64,000 nucleotides of DNA, taken from contig JH720293.1 of NCBI GenBank assembly GCA_000231825.2, positions 3,089,872 through 3,153,871 on the forward strand, given 5' to 3'. Position numbers and translations under genes: made by a program. Of this stretch, positions 42,101 through 54,881 are shown piece after piece. The notes beneath the pieces are model-generated. The model saw nothing but the letters and a program-made list of their open reading frames with translations. It was not told where the DNA came from and did not search any database. This DNA is from Tetrahymena elliotti 4EA. Taxonomy: Eukaryota; Ciliophora; Oligohymenophorea; Hymenostomatida; Tetrahymenidae. Every line of letters begins with the position of its first letter. The stretch's first letter is position 1.

Positions 42101-43537
42101 TAAATTAAGGCAAAATGAGTATTGAAAACAAAATATGTTATGTTAGGTAATTATTTTAAGTCAAATATTTTAAAATGTTTTAATGAAAAATTAAAATAAA
42201 AGAGCAATATCGAAAAAAGAAAACAAAAAAAGAGCAGGTAGCTAAGAATACTATGAAATGAGTTGCACCATTGATAGAGAGGAAATATGGTACTCTATTT
42301 ACAAATTCATGTCAGGACTTCCTCCTTCATCTCTTGTTACTGAATAATTTGAAATTACATTTAAAGACGAAAATGGTAAAACCAAATTTTAAGTTTTAAA
42401 AAATAGTTACTTATTTTTTAAATTATTTAGGTATTGATGCAGGCGGTTTATCCAGAGAATTTTACACTGTTGTATTAAAGGACTTCTTAGATCCTTATAA
42501 GGGTTTCTTCTGTCCTTCATCTAATGGAATCTCCACTTAACCTAGCCCTTACTCTAATATAATTCCTGATCACCTATTGCATTTTAAATATGCTGGTAGA
42601 CTTATAGCAAAATCTATTTTAGATAATTTTGTTTGCGAAATAGATTTAACTAAATCGTTCTTGAAACAAATTCTAGGTAATTAAATTTTTAACAAAAATA
42701 ATTTTAATTAATAACAATTATTTAATTTATGTAGGCTAGGAACTATATATTAATGATCTTGAAGATATCGATCCTGATCTAGCTAAAAATTTAATGTGGA
42801 TATTAGATGGAGACGTCTCTAATCTATATCTTGATTTCACGTACACTCATAATGATTTTGGTAGGCAGTAAATAATAGAATTAAAACCAAATGGAAGTCA
42901 TATAGAAGTTAATGAAGAAAATAAAAAAGAATATGTTAAATTACTGGCTTAATATAGAATGGTCAAGCAAATAGAGCCATAAATTAAAGCCTTCTAGTTA
43001 GGATTTTATGAAGTTATTCCCTATAAAGCTATCAAGATATTCACAGTTCGTGAGTTAGGATTTAAATTATCTGGGGAGAAGAAAATAGATCGTAAATATT
43101 TAATTAAAAAATTTTATAAAATATTAAATTAAAATTTTAAATAAATAGTTGAAGATCTCAAATCAAACTTGAATTATTCTACCTACACTAAAGACAGTGA
43201 TTAGATTAAATGGTTATTTGAAATTTTAGAAGAATATAATGAAGAGTAAAGAGCAGGATTCTTATTCTTTGTTACAGGCTCATTTAGAGTTCCTTTTGGA
43301 GGCTTTTCAAACTACAAGCTTTCAATATCAAAGTTAAATGATACTTAATCTTTACCAGTAGCTCATACATGTTCTAAAGAAATGGGTAAATTTAACATTT
43401 GATTTGCAATAAATGTTAGTTATAAATATTTTTAATCTTTAAAATTAGAACTTCCAATTTATGAAACAAAGGAGATAATGAAAGAAAAGTTAGAGATTGC
43501 TTTTACAGAAGGTGTAAAAGGTTTTTACATTGGCTGA
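30175..43537 (+). CDS. Giant HECT-domain E3 ubiquitin ligase, HUWE1/TOM1-like
   Basis: Transfers ubiquitin from an E2 to substrates through a thioester on its HECT-domain cysteine. The start is the ATG at 30175, opening a frame that runs unbroken to the first intron (30925-30989); the stop is TGA 43535-43537. I estimate about 4,000 residues or more. Many short introns keep the frame. Examples: one ending at about 32720 with acceptor CATAG, one starting 38189 (GTAAATC), the HECT intron with donor GTAAAACC at about 42380 restoring DENGIDAGGLSREFY, and one starting about 43092 restoring KIDLEDLKSN. The N-terminal two thirds are helical with no named domain. Three Glu/Lys- and Asp/Ser-rich tracts lie at 34.8-35.1, 36.0-36.8 and 37.0-37.6 kb. 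The HECT domain spans about 42.2-43.5 kb. Its catalytic Cys codon is 43370-43372 in LPVAHTCSKEM. The C-terminus GFYIG keeps the aromatic residue four from the end. ELKPNGSHIEVNEENKKEYV resembles HUWE1 most. Confidence 0.93.
36020..37570 (+). repeat. Acidic and Ser/Lys low-complexity coding tract inside the HECT gene
   Basis: GAT/GAA/AAA-rich DNA encodes long Asp/Glu, Lys and Ser runs, for example DEDEDKDEEEEEDEDEN near 36.6 kb followed by a run of Ser. A short break at about 36.8-37.0 kb encodes ordinary helical sequence (LDKIRITLPQIKKKILDKYS). The other frames here give long basic and Met-rich or His/Leu-rich open frames that are artefacts of this composition. Confidence 0.85.
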
Positions 43538-44143
43538 AAAAAATTTAAATAAACTTACTTTTCAATAATAAAAAATTTAATTGAGATTTTAAAATTAATT
43601 GTTGAAATATTATTTAATTAATTTTTATTTGTTTTTTATTTTCAATAAAAAGAATTAAATTTTTTTTAATTTTATGAAAAACTTAGAATATTTTTTAAAT
43701 TGAAATTAAGAATTTTCAGCAAAAAGCACTTTGTTTTTATTTTGAATTTGAATCAGTTAAAAATGCAATGAAATATTATCAAAAATTAAAAACTTGAAAT
43801 AAATCAATGAAATATTTAATAAGAAAGAAATATGTGGAATAATTTTTAATAAAGCAAGCTAAAGACTTTTATTACTTTTTTACTAATTGAATGACAATTT
43901 TAGCTAATTCAACTCTAAAACAAAAAAAGATTTTTTTTTAATGATAAAAAAATATAATTAAGTTTATTGGAAATTTGCATTTATTCATTATCAGAAAATT
44001 CAAATAATTACTAATTCATCATCATAATAATTATTGTTATATTATTTTTAAATATAGTATCTTCTCCAATTTAAACAGATATAAAATAGCTCAAACTTCT
44101 CTATATTTATTTAATATATCTGATATAAGCCTCAATTAATTGA
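43538..44143. other. Intergenic spacer between HECT and kinesin genes
   Basis: About 600 nt of AT-rich DNA. The genes are in tandem on the plus strand, so it holds the HECT 3' end and the kinesin promoter. I see no recognisable element. Confidence 0.65.
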
Positions 44144-47100
44144 ATGAAAAAGAGTATTATCTCACAGAGTTAATCTTCCTCAAGTAGAATATTTGATTCT
44201 CAAATTGGGGAAGAAATGAACGATACTATGGAGAATGTTTAAGTTTCTGTTAGAATTAGGGGTTTAAATCCAAGAGAGCAAGATTCTCTCCAAACAATAT
44301 GCGTTTTAAAAGTATCAAATTTTTTTTCTTTCTTGAATTACAATCATTTTATTGTTTTCCTCAGAATAATTTATTATTTTGACAACATATATTTAATGAA
44401 ACTCAAAATGTTTTTTCATAATGGCAAGTTTTAAATATACTTATTATTATAAATAGGATGATTTGATTAAAGGTAGGCTTACTATTGGACATACAAATAA
44501 CGTCTTAGTTTAGGATTTAAAAGAGTTTTACTATGATTAAGTCTTTGGACCAAATGATTCATAGTAAACCCTCTTTGAAAATGTAGGAAAATAAATGGCT
44601 TTAGCATGTTTAAGTGGGTATAATGTATGTATTTTTGCATATGGATAAACTGGTGCAGGTAAAACATTTACTATGATGGGTAATGAAGAAGATAAAGGAT
44701 TAATTCAAAGAATCTTAAATTTCATATTTGCTAAAATGAAGAGTAGAAAATAGGAATTTGTTATATAGAGTCAATATTATGAAATATATATGGAGGAAAT
44801 TATTGATTTATATTAGCCTTAAAAAAATAAAAATGTGCGTGTTATAGAAGATTTTAATGGAGTTAGAGTAGAAAATTTATCGACTGTTTAAATAACAAAC
44901 CATCAACAGGCAGTCGAATTAATATAAAAGGGGTAGAAAAATAGGCATATAGGAGCTACAAGAATGAATGCTGAAAGTTCAAGATCTCACTCAATCTTTT
45001 CAATGACAATCAATTTAAAAGATAGAGATCCTTCAACTGGAGTAGTGAAAGAAAGGTCTTCGAAGCTACATTTTGTAGATTTAGCAGGTTCAGAAAGATA
45101 AAAATAAACACAAGCTACAGGATAAAGACTTAAAGAAGCTGCATAAATTAACCAATCTCTATCCACTCTTGGTATAGTTATTCATGCTTTGGCAGAAGGT
45201 AAATATTGAAGTTTAGCTTTTATTAATACGACAAACATTCGCGTTATTCTAAAATATAAAAAGAATAAAATTGTTGGCGGGATTTAGAGTTATTTATAAG
45301 AGTTCTTTAAAAATATATTTTTCAGTCCATAAAAATAAAAATAAAATTTGGAAAAAATTAAAGAGATAAGCAGATTTTTTTCAAAATTAATTTAAAAATT
45401 TTGTTTTCAGGAGGGTAAAACTGGCATGGTGTCAGAATTTATCAATATTTTAAATAAAAATTGAAAACTATTTTTAAATATTAAAACAAGGATAGAAGAA
45501 GATATGCTACAGAAACTCAAAGCTCACACATATATTAAAAGATAGTTTAGGAGGTAACTCTAAAACATTAATGATAGCTAATGTAAGTCCTTCCTAAGAT
45601 TCATATGGAGAAACTTTAAGCACATTGAAATTTGCAGAGAGAGCTAAGTACATAAAAAATAGAGCTTTGATCAATGAAAAGCCAAGTGAAAATCTAGAGA
45701 ATTTAAAAAAGGAAATTGAGTCTTTAAAAGATGAGCTTCAAGGAGCAATTAAGAATAATAAACTTTAATAAGAATTGATTAACAGCTACAATATTAAAAA
45801 AAATGAAATTTCTGTAAAATGATTTGTTAGTTTTTCATTAAATTTAATTTTTATCAAATTAATATTAAAGAATAGTCCTTTGATAAGTTAAGAAGCATAG
45901 AACAGCCCCTCTTTGACTGTCGAAGATAAGCAAATATTAATTAAAAGTGTGGATGAGTTTTAGATTTGGTTAAGAGAATTTCTTAAGGAGAGTGGATTTT
46001 TAGATTTTATTTAAGAATTAAGATAAAGGATGGGTATTAATATTAATGATATGATGTGTGTTGAAAGTGCAAGAGATGTGGACTCGTAATAATGGTCTTC
46101 TCTCTTTTAAGTCCCTGTTGAGAATCTTAAAGAATACATAAAAACAATTATGGAATTTAACAAGTATACTGGAATGATTACAGGATAATATGATATTGAT
46201 TTAAAGAATAAAAATGACTAACTCAATAGCTAGATACATTTAATGAAAGAAGAGTTAATCAAAAAAGATTTGTATATGCTAGATTGTAGAAATTCAATAA
46301 TTAATGAAATGAAGGCATAATCCTAAATTATAGGAGCAGATTAAAAAGATCAAACAATAGCAGAGCTTAAATCTATGTTGGATTAGTATTAGGTAGAAAA
46401 TAATTAACACCTTAACTCCATTTCTTAAATGGAGGAAGATATTTAAAGAAAAGATGAATCAATAAGTAACCTGCATTAAAAAATAACAAATTTACTTAAT
46501 GAAATTCAGAGGCTAAAAAAGAAAAATAGTATTGTTGATTTAGAGTAGAAGGAGATTAATGAAAATCTGCTTAAAATTAATGAATAAAATGAAATCAAAA
46601 TAAAGTAGCTCTAAAATGAAATTGATAATTTACAAATGCAGAATGTTTCTCTTTAGGAAGAGCTTGAATCCGAATAACACAAATATTTTATGTAGAAAGA
46701 AGAATATGAGAGTAAATAAGAAAAAACATCTACTCTACATTAAACAATCTAGTATTAACTTAAATTGATAGAAGATTTATAAAAGTAAATTGCAGAAGAG
46801 AATAAATAAATTATCCTTATATATAAGAATTTTTCAATTGAAAAAGAGATACAAGGTGTTCCACCATATAGCAATTTATGGAAATTTATTTAAAATACTG
46901 TAACTGATCTTGGTTGTGAAAAAGACTAAAAAAACAGCTTGATTGAAGAGATTCAAGGAATGTGTTTACATGAATCTTCTTTACTTAGAGCAAAAAGTGA
47001 ATAAATTCTTAAATTGAATTAGGAAACCTAAATAAAAAGAGAAGAAGCAAAGATTTAGATGAGTAATATGATCTAAATCCCTGAAAATTAAATAGAATAG

Positions 47101-49200
47101 TAAAAATAAGAAATTAAAAAGATGCCTATAGTTAATATGTTTGAAAATATCTAGAAAGATAGCAATTAAGTCAAGATAAATGTATAAACTGTTCTTAACA
47201 AAGAATATCTCACTGAGTATATTTAGATATAGAGCTAGTAACTAATTACATGGAATATTTTAGGAAAGTAGGTCAGTGATTAGGCAATAAAGGAAAATTA
47301 TACCAATTTTAATGCAAGTCCATAAGTAAACAAATAAGAAGAATAGAGTAAAAATAAAAACAATAAATATAATATTAAGGAAATACCCAAAATTAAATCT
47401 TAAAGTGAAATACGTTATGGAAGTAATTCTAAGTAATTTTAATAAGCACAAACTAATCCATAGCAAAAACAATAAAAAGAGTTTAATTTAGGTGAAAAGT
47501 AAAAGGTTGATGCTATTCTGCAATTAATACAGGATAATAAAGTCTTGTGTGAAGGACTTATTTTAAAAATAGATGAAGCTGAAAAGCTCAAATAAGATGT
47601 AAAGATTGCAAAAGAGGAAATATTTAAAATAAAATTGGAATATGAAGGCAATATAGGAAAATATTAAGAAAAGTTTTAATAGAATTAGAACCAACTTAAC
47701 TAACAACTTTCACAAATAATCTCATTAGATATTCTTAAGCAAAATCTTGAAGAAGAAATAATTAACTTAAAAGAAGAAAATTAATACATAAAGCAAGTTT
47801 TAGCTGATAATACACAAAGAATGGAAGAGCTTACAAGAGAGAAGGATTAGGTTGAAGATTCTAACTTTTTTTATGAACTCCAAAGCAAAAAATTCTAAGA
47901 CAGATTGACCAGTATCTAAGCAGAAAATGATGAACAAAAATAGTAAATAAAGTAATAATGCAACATTCTAACCTCAAATAAAAAATAAATTTAAGACTTG
48001 TAAAAAGAATTATCTAACACTTAATCTAAATTAATAGAATCTAATTAAAAAATCATCTAATTCCAGTCATCTTACTAATCAAATAAAAAATCATGTGACT
48101 GTTAGTTAGTAAAATCATTTAGTAATTAATCAATCAAACAAAATTTAAATTAGAAATTTTAAACAGTCTCACCTGCTCACAAAAATTATAATGATAAAAA
48201 TTAATCAAATTCAGAGGGAAATAGTGAAAGCTAAATTTCTCCTCTTCATGTTAAAAAAATTAACATGGAATAAAATAACTAACAATCTGAAAACTAAAAC
48301 AGCAACAAATTAGACTTGACAAAACAAGGGAACACGAGTGATTCAAGTGAGTTCTTTTCTGCTTTTAGCTCATTTAGTAAAGTTGAAGCTTTTTCCTAAA
48401 AGGCTTCTCAGCCAGTAAGTTATCAAAATAGTTGCAATCAAGAGCTAAATTAAACAAAAAGCAAACCAATAAACTGTCTAAGTGAAAAGGAAAGTGTATA
48501 GAAATAGTTGAATTTTAATTTTTCAAATGAAAATCACCTTTAGAATTCAAACTAGTCAGCATAATTTTCATTCTTTGTTAACATCAAATAAGATTAATAA
48601 TAAAAAAATGAATCTTAGCCATTATTATAAAAAGGCAATTAGAATTAAAAATAAATTTTATAGAATAATAGCATTATAGATCAAAAAAAACTCATCCTAC
48701 AAAACAATTAGGCCTCTATCATTAATTAAAATTCTGAAAAAAAATAAATTAAGCAATAAATGCATGAAAATAAATAAAAAGTAAATAATTAGTTAAATAG
48801 CTTAAACCCTTTATAAATTATAAAGTAATTTGAATAAATGCAAAAGCAATCTTCCTCTCAGTCATTATCTAACAATAACATTTCTAGCAATTAATCTCTC
48901 CCTGATAATATAAACACAAAGAAAAAGAGATCTTTCTTACAATTGTTAGATTAAATAGAAGAAGATGAATCTGAAAATAAATTTTGTCAAATAGATCTCA
49001 TGTAAACCATGTATAGTAATGCTGATCATTAGCTTGTTAACAATTAAAATGATAATAAAAGTAAATTAAACTAAAGTGAAGATGATGACGAAGATGAAGA
49101 TGATAACGATGATATAGAAATGATTCAAAAAATGTTTAATTTAAAAAATCATGCCAATAAAAAAAGATTTAATGAGTAGGATTAATAAAAATATTCTTGA
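44144..49200 (+). CDS. Kinesin motor protein, kinesin-12/KIF15-like
   Basis: A 1,520-aa microtubule motor with an N-terminal motor domain. ATG 44144-44146, TGA 49198-49200. Introns at 44312-44456, 45199-45490 and 45814-45870 give exons that join in frame. Motor motifs in order: [15 protein letters not shown]-loop GQTGAGKT (44643-44666); switch [10 protein letters not shown]; switch II DLAGSER; then [19 protein letters not shown] and [20 protein letters not shown]. The neck [14 protein letters not shown] resembles the KIF15/kinesin-12 group more than kinesin-1 (family knowledge). The last two thirds are long coiled coil rich in Leu, Glu and Gln, then an Asn/Ser/Gln-rich tail with an acidic patch ([13 protein letters not shown]) near the end. 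Expected role: spindle or ciliary microtubule transport or bundling. The subfamily call is less certain than the kinesin call, and an orphan ciliate class is possible. Confidence 0.92.
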
Positions 49201-50118
49201 TTTCTATTTAATTTAAATTAGTCTTCCTGTATTAAATTAAGTAATTAATATTACATACTTTAAACATTTATACTTTATATTATTAATATACTAAAAATAT
49301 AAATTAAATTCAATACCTTATTTTTATTTTATCATTTTTGAATTAATTCAATCCATACAACAATATTTTCTTGAAAATCAATTTATTGGTTGAACTGTAA
49401 TTTTTATGAACAATTAAATTCCAATTTTAAGCTAATGAATCTTTAATATTTCAACTCAATCCACTGATAAATTAGAGTATATTTATCAAGAATTAAAAAA
49501 AATCAATAAAATAGTTATTCATAAATTGAATACCACTTAAATTTTAGAACTTTTGTCATTTAAATATTTTAGAACTTTTGTCATTTAAATCATCAAAAAA
49601 AATTAAAAAATGCAGGATAAAATATGATTAAAGGCAGTTCTTTTTTTCATTAAATTTATGGAAATTAGATTTTTAGATCATAAATTTTATGAAACTGATT
49701 AAATATCCACAATTTTTAAAATATAAAACACAAGTAATAATAATTAAAGCTTAAATTCTTTTAAAAGTTTTTTCTTCTTATATTTTAACAATATTTCAAA
49801 TGAAAAAATACTTATCTAAAATAATTAGTCTCTTTTTCAACATAATATTTTAATTAACTTAATGCTATTCGAATTTTTTTATTTATTGTTTATTTTTAGT
49901 TATTTAAAAAATTTTAATTTAAACCCTTTGATCTTTCTAATTTTTAAAAAAATTTATTTACATTTGAAAAAATTCAAAATCAACCATAAATTAAAATAAT
50001 ATTTTTATTCCCAAAATGCCAAAATGTACTAAACTTTAATATGTTTTTAATCAGCTAAAGAGTCTTTTAAAAATCAGATTTATGGAACTTAAAATACAAA
50101 CAATAAAATATTTTAATA
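49201..50118. other. Convergent intergenic spacer
   Basis: About 920 nt between the 3' ends of the kinesin gene (plus) and the next gene (minus). It is AT-rich and apparently non-coding; a 25-nt exact tandem repeat at 49541-49590 is the only structure noticed. Confidence 0.65.
49541..49590. repeat. Exact tandem repeat, 2 x 25 nt
   Basis: A 25-nt unit beginning ATTTTAGAACTTTTGTCATT occurs twice head to tail (49541-49565 and 49566-49590) with no mismatch, in a non-coding spacer. It looks like a recent slippage duplication. Confidence 0.9.
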
Positions 50119-51642
50119 TCATAAAGGTTCAACTTAAAAATTGTGAACCTTAAGTACATCACCAATTTAACCTCCATTTCCATAACAAATATGAAAACTA
50201 ATTCTTGGTTCATTTGTTATATTCTATTCAAAGCTTAATATTTGATCTTAACTAAGACAATTTATATTATTCCTTTCTGGGAAATCTGAAACTTAAAATA
50301 ACTTTTAGTCAAGACAAATTTCCAGTAAGAATTATTATCCTGATGGATTTGCATATTTATCTGCTATACTCTCACCCTTTTTGATTTAATTGAGCTTAAA
50401 CCAAGATTTTTATGTAGAATAAGAAAAAGATTCTGTAAAATAGTATGTCTATGAGGTTTATTTATTTTTAGGTAGAACTCCTATTACCAATAAGAAATTT
50501 GATGAAACAGAAAAGACTATTTTATACTTATAATTTTTTTCTAAAATGAATTTACTAAGAAGCATAATGTAATCATGTTTGGTTAATCTAGTCACTTTAT
50601 TAACTTCTATTTATGAATTATCAACTCTTGTGTAGCAAGGAGCTTTAATAAATTCAAAAATATTTTTTTCTTCAACTTTTAGTGATTAGAATTTATCTTT
50701 TTCCATCATCAAATTGATAGAATAAAATAATTTTTCTTAGTTTTGAGAGATGGCCTTATCTACTTCTTCAAAAATTTTAATATTACTTGGCTTTAAAGGA
50801 TTTACATTATTAATAAAGACATTAACATTATTTGTTTCAAAAAAGGTGATTGGTAAAATATCTAGCTTATTTAAAATACTTTGCTAATATTCTTATGTAA
50901 CATAACTAGAAGGTGAGCTGAGCAATTAAAATAGTTAAGACTTGCACTAAGAGCTATTCTTTTCAATATTTTAGAAAGATTCTTTAATTTCATAAATACC
51001 CTAGCATACATACTATTCTGCTAATGCTAAAAAGTTTTTTCTAATCTTTTTTGCATTTTCTAAATTGATAATATACTATGCTTTCTCTTAGGCATCAACA
51101 AAATCTTCTAATTATTTGGTATTTTAATCTTTTTTTTCTATTAAAGATTGTACGATTTTAGAAAAATTTTCAGGCTGAATTGAGATATCCATTTAAGTAA
51201 TATTCTTAAGCTCTTCTTTTTATGAAATACTATTATACAAACAGATTAATTCATTTCTAAAATTTTCAATAGAATCAATTTTCATCATCATATTCTTCTA
51301 ATAAGAATCAATTAATGTAATTAAATCTTTCTTAAAGTCTGTAAAAAACTAGATTGTATTATTTCTCATTTGAGTGTAGTCTCTTTTTTACTGATTTTTT
51401 AAATTATCTTAAATCTTTTTACAAAGATTTATATTATTTAATGGAGGCCAATTTGTAAATATTGTTTCATCATTCGAGTTCTTTATTTACTAAGAATAAA
51501 GCAAGTATGAACCTTAATAGTTGAACTCAATCACACACTAAGGACATATTATTATTTTTTCAGTGCTGCCCTAAATATTAATAAAGTATTCTGATGATTT
51601 ACTAACATGCTCGCATAACTTAGCTTGCTATGAAGAATCCAT
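50119..51642 (-). CDS. Hypothetical protein with N-terminal half-B-box-like Cys/His cluster
   Basis: A single open frame of 507 aa from ATG 51640-51642 to TGA 50119-50121, with no intron. The N-terminus has C10-E-H12 and, 20 residues on, C33-P-Q-C36, spaced like part of a B-box-type zinc site; the other metal ligands are not obvious. Residues ~100-340 are charged and helical (coiled-coil-like, rich in Lys/Glu/Asn). The C-terminal ~160 residues look like a beta-rich domain (YKIVFSVSSNFLLVIGVLPK; HICYGNGGQIGDVLKVHNFQ). This layout occurs in a large ciliate-specific paralogue family (general knowledge, not checked), in which the C-terminal domain is reminiscent of SPRY folds. I do not assign a function. 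It lies tail-to-tail with the kinesin gene and is followed upstream, 247 nt away, by the stop of the Rab escort gene. Confidence 0.85.
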
Positions 51643-51889
51643 TTTTATCTATCTCTAAATTTACTTTACAAGTTAATTCTTTGAATATTTGATGTGAAAT
51701 ACTTTCTAATATTTTTTTTTAATAATAAATTAAATCATAAAAAAAAGATACTCAATATTTTTTTTTCAACAGAAAAATGAATGATTAATTGTAAATTAAA
51801 AATTTAACAAAAAAGAAGATTTTCTAAACACAGATTTTAATTAAAAATAGAAAATAAATATAAAAAATAATAATTTTATTCAATAATTG

Positions 51890-54107
51890 TCATTAAGATT
51901 GTTCTTAACTTTATGGTTGCTCAGTTGGGTTTTATTATTCTTCTTTTTACTATGTTTATTCATTTTAAGTTTGGTTCATTTATTGATCTGCTTTATTTTC
52001 AGATTAGGGTGCTTCTAATAATTGCTAATCTATTTCTTTTTGTTATTCTGAATCTTCAACTTTTTCCTTATTTTCTTCTTTATTTCCATGTATAAGCTGC
52101 TCAAATTTATTAATGATGTTATCAATACCTTTCATATCTTCCTCTTCCTCAATTTTATTCTAATAGAAATCTACTTCTCCATTGAGTTCTTAAATAGTTT
52201 AGAAATAATTTTCATCTAAAGTGTTAACCTAAGAGCTGATTGAGGTGATAGTGTCTCTGAATTCTTCAAAATTCTTATCCATATCTATTTCAAAATAATC
52301 TTGACCAATAAAACTGATTTAGAATTTTTTATCTTCATCATGAACTTACTCAAATACACCTTAGTCATTTCTATTTTGGAGGTAGGCCCAAACATAATCT
52401 GCTTTATATTTAAATGGCTAGCCTTTGATGTATTAGTCTATACTTTCTACAAATTATACTATTTTTTCAACTTCTTAGTGATAATTTTCTCTGCTTTCGA
52501 GAACCTTTTTACAATAGAAAACTTAGTGAGTATTAGGAGTACTCATAGAATTGTGGTCTAAATGTAAAATAGAAAGAGGTTATTTAAAGGAAAGTTAATC
52601 ATTAGGAGGAATAGAATATAAAATAGGGCATGTGTATCTTATTTCTTTTTTCATCTTTTCTTCATCATCTAAATCTTAAATTTCTTTTTCTAATTTAGCT
52701 TGCTCTTCTGATTTTTTAGAGATAATCGTTACCCTTAACAAATAGATATCCTCTTTTACTTGCTTTTCCTACAATCCTAAGATATTTTTTAACTTTTATC
52801 TATATTCTGGGCCAGCAATTATATTCTTAACAGTAATGAAATTGTCTTTTGCTTCTTATTTTGATTAGGAATCAGCTTAAATTTTATCTTCTGCTTTTTC
52901 AGTTTATACTTCCTATTCTTACTTTTCACAAGAAGGTTCTTCTTTTGGTCTTTCTTCATTTTTAGGGTAAATATATCCTTCTGTTTATGCATTCTCTGAG
53001 ATTATTTCATCGGGCTAGCTTTAAAGATTGGATTTAATTTAAAATAATCCTGTTTCATTATCTTTTTTAATATATTAAATGTCTAAATCTTTGTTTAAGC
53101 AGTAGGTTGATCCAAAAATAGCACTGATTCTAGCATAGCCTTGAGGAATATCGCCAGTACCATAGTTTGTATATAGATAAGGTAGAGCAGTATGAACACC
53201 ACAACTCTTAATATACTTGTTAAGTCTATGCAAAAAGCTTTTAGTAGTGTAATCTTATTTTAAAAATTCAGGAATAGATTCATTTGGATTAAACTCATAG
53301 TTGCATAAGTTGTAAAGGAAAATATCTTAAACCTTTTTGCTTGATATTCTGTCTCTTAAAAAGTTTATGCAAGGCTAATCTTTCAATTAATTGTAAAGAC
53401 TGAAAGTTTCCTCATCAACTTCAAATTCTTTATCAAATTCTTCAATTGAATTTTAATTAACTTGCTTCTCAAACTACTTATTGTAAAGGGATATGCATTT
53501 ATGAAGGAATTAAAACAATTATTTCTTTTCCATTAATCCAAACTCTTTTGATTTGAATATATCACTCTTAGAGCAAGGAGTTTGAATAAACTTCTTAGAA
53601 CTTGGCTCAAAAAAGTAAATTGAATCAACTGCTCTAAAGTCCATATACTAATCCATATTTGCTTATCTCATACAATCAACAACTAAACTATTTGAATATA
53701 ATAATTTAGGTTGTAAGTCAATGTTAAATTATTTATATTGTTAAGTTTTATTGACAATCTCTTCAATAAATTCTTAATTTTTTTTGTTCAACTCTTCATT
53801 TAACTCTAAGTTGGTAAAAAATTCTTTTTTTAACTTGTTTTCTTCAACAGTGTTTGCTTTTTCTTACATATCCTAGAATAACTCCCTAAAATTAAATGTT
53901 TTTTAAGAAGAACTGTATCCCTAATCAGCATCTACTACTAAAATCTTAAAATTAAAAAAATTAAGATAAACAATAAAATGACTCTAAATTTACTTTTTTT
54001 CTATCAATTTTTGCTAAGGAAGCTGAAAACAAAGCTTCAGTCATTCCTGTACCTAAAATTAATGTGTCATATTCTTTCTAGTCAATGGTATACTCTAGCT
54101 TTTTCAT
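51890..54107 (-). CDS. Rab escort protein (REP), GDI/REP family
   Basis: Presents newly made Rab GTPases to Rab geranylgeranyltransferase and delivers the prenylated Rab to membranes. ATG 54105-54107, TGA 51890-51892. One 49-nt intron, 53945-53993, falls between codons; the product is 722 aa. Family motifs: the dinucleotide-binding-type turn YDTLILGTGMTEALFS (residues 13-28) followed by KKILVVDADQGYSSS; the MEYLDF-like MDQYMDFRAVDSIYFFE; and the signature GTGDIPQGYARISAIFGSTY, which corresponds to GDI LPQGFARLSAIYGGTY. Against GDI (~450 aa) it has the extra insertion and long acidic tail expected of REP. The insertion between the signature and the next conserved block is Glu/Lys/Gln-rich; the tail is Gln/Glu-rich. 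A GDI cannot be fully excluded but the size and weak C-terminal conservation favour REP. Confidence 0.9.
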
Positions 54108-54881
54108 TTTTATCTTGATCTTTAGATTAAATTATTTAACAAAAACTGTATTTTTTCAAATTTTAATTAATATTTATTTTTCCTTTCTTTTTTTCTTACA
54201 ATTTCATAATGATCATTAGCTTTTTATTCCTGACAGTAATTTTATTTGAATTTTTCTTATAAAGGTCTATTAAATTCTGCTTTTAAAATCTTTGAATATC
54301 TTTTCACTTTTATCTAATAAAGGTTATGGTTAAATACGATTCGGGTGTTTTAAAGTTTAGTCGAAAACTAAATAGAATATTTAAATTCATTTTAATATTT
54401 TAAATAAAGTATCTTGCCTTCTAAAATAAATAAAATTTTTAACTGATCAAACAAAATAGAAGAATTTTTGATTTTTGTTTTTAATGATACCAGAATCAAC
54501 CTTGAAAAATTTTTATCTCATATATTTTTTAATCAAAATCAAATTAGTTCATAAAAAAATCTTATACAAAATTTAAATAGAAACTTTGATTCATGATTGT
54601 AATAGACCAATTTGATATGCTTTATTAAGATAGGTATAAAAAAGAGAAAGATACGCATATAAGAAGAATATATTTGATAATTAAGTTAATAAGTATATTA
54701 TAGCTTAAAAATATTTTTCTTAAAGTTTGTGAAAACTCATATGTACATTATGGAATTAAATTTTTTAAAGCAATTTATACAATTTTATATTTGAAAGCTT
54801 AATTATGTTTAATTATTTATGGTTATTTAATTTTAGATTTTTTAAAGTTTGAATTAAAATTTATTACTTAGGTTGGATTTT
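54108..54881. other. Intergenic spacer
   Basis: About 770 nt upstream of the Rab escort gene and downstream of the kinesin-8 stop (both minus). AT-rich, with no recognisable element and no convincing frame. Confidence 0.65.
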
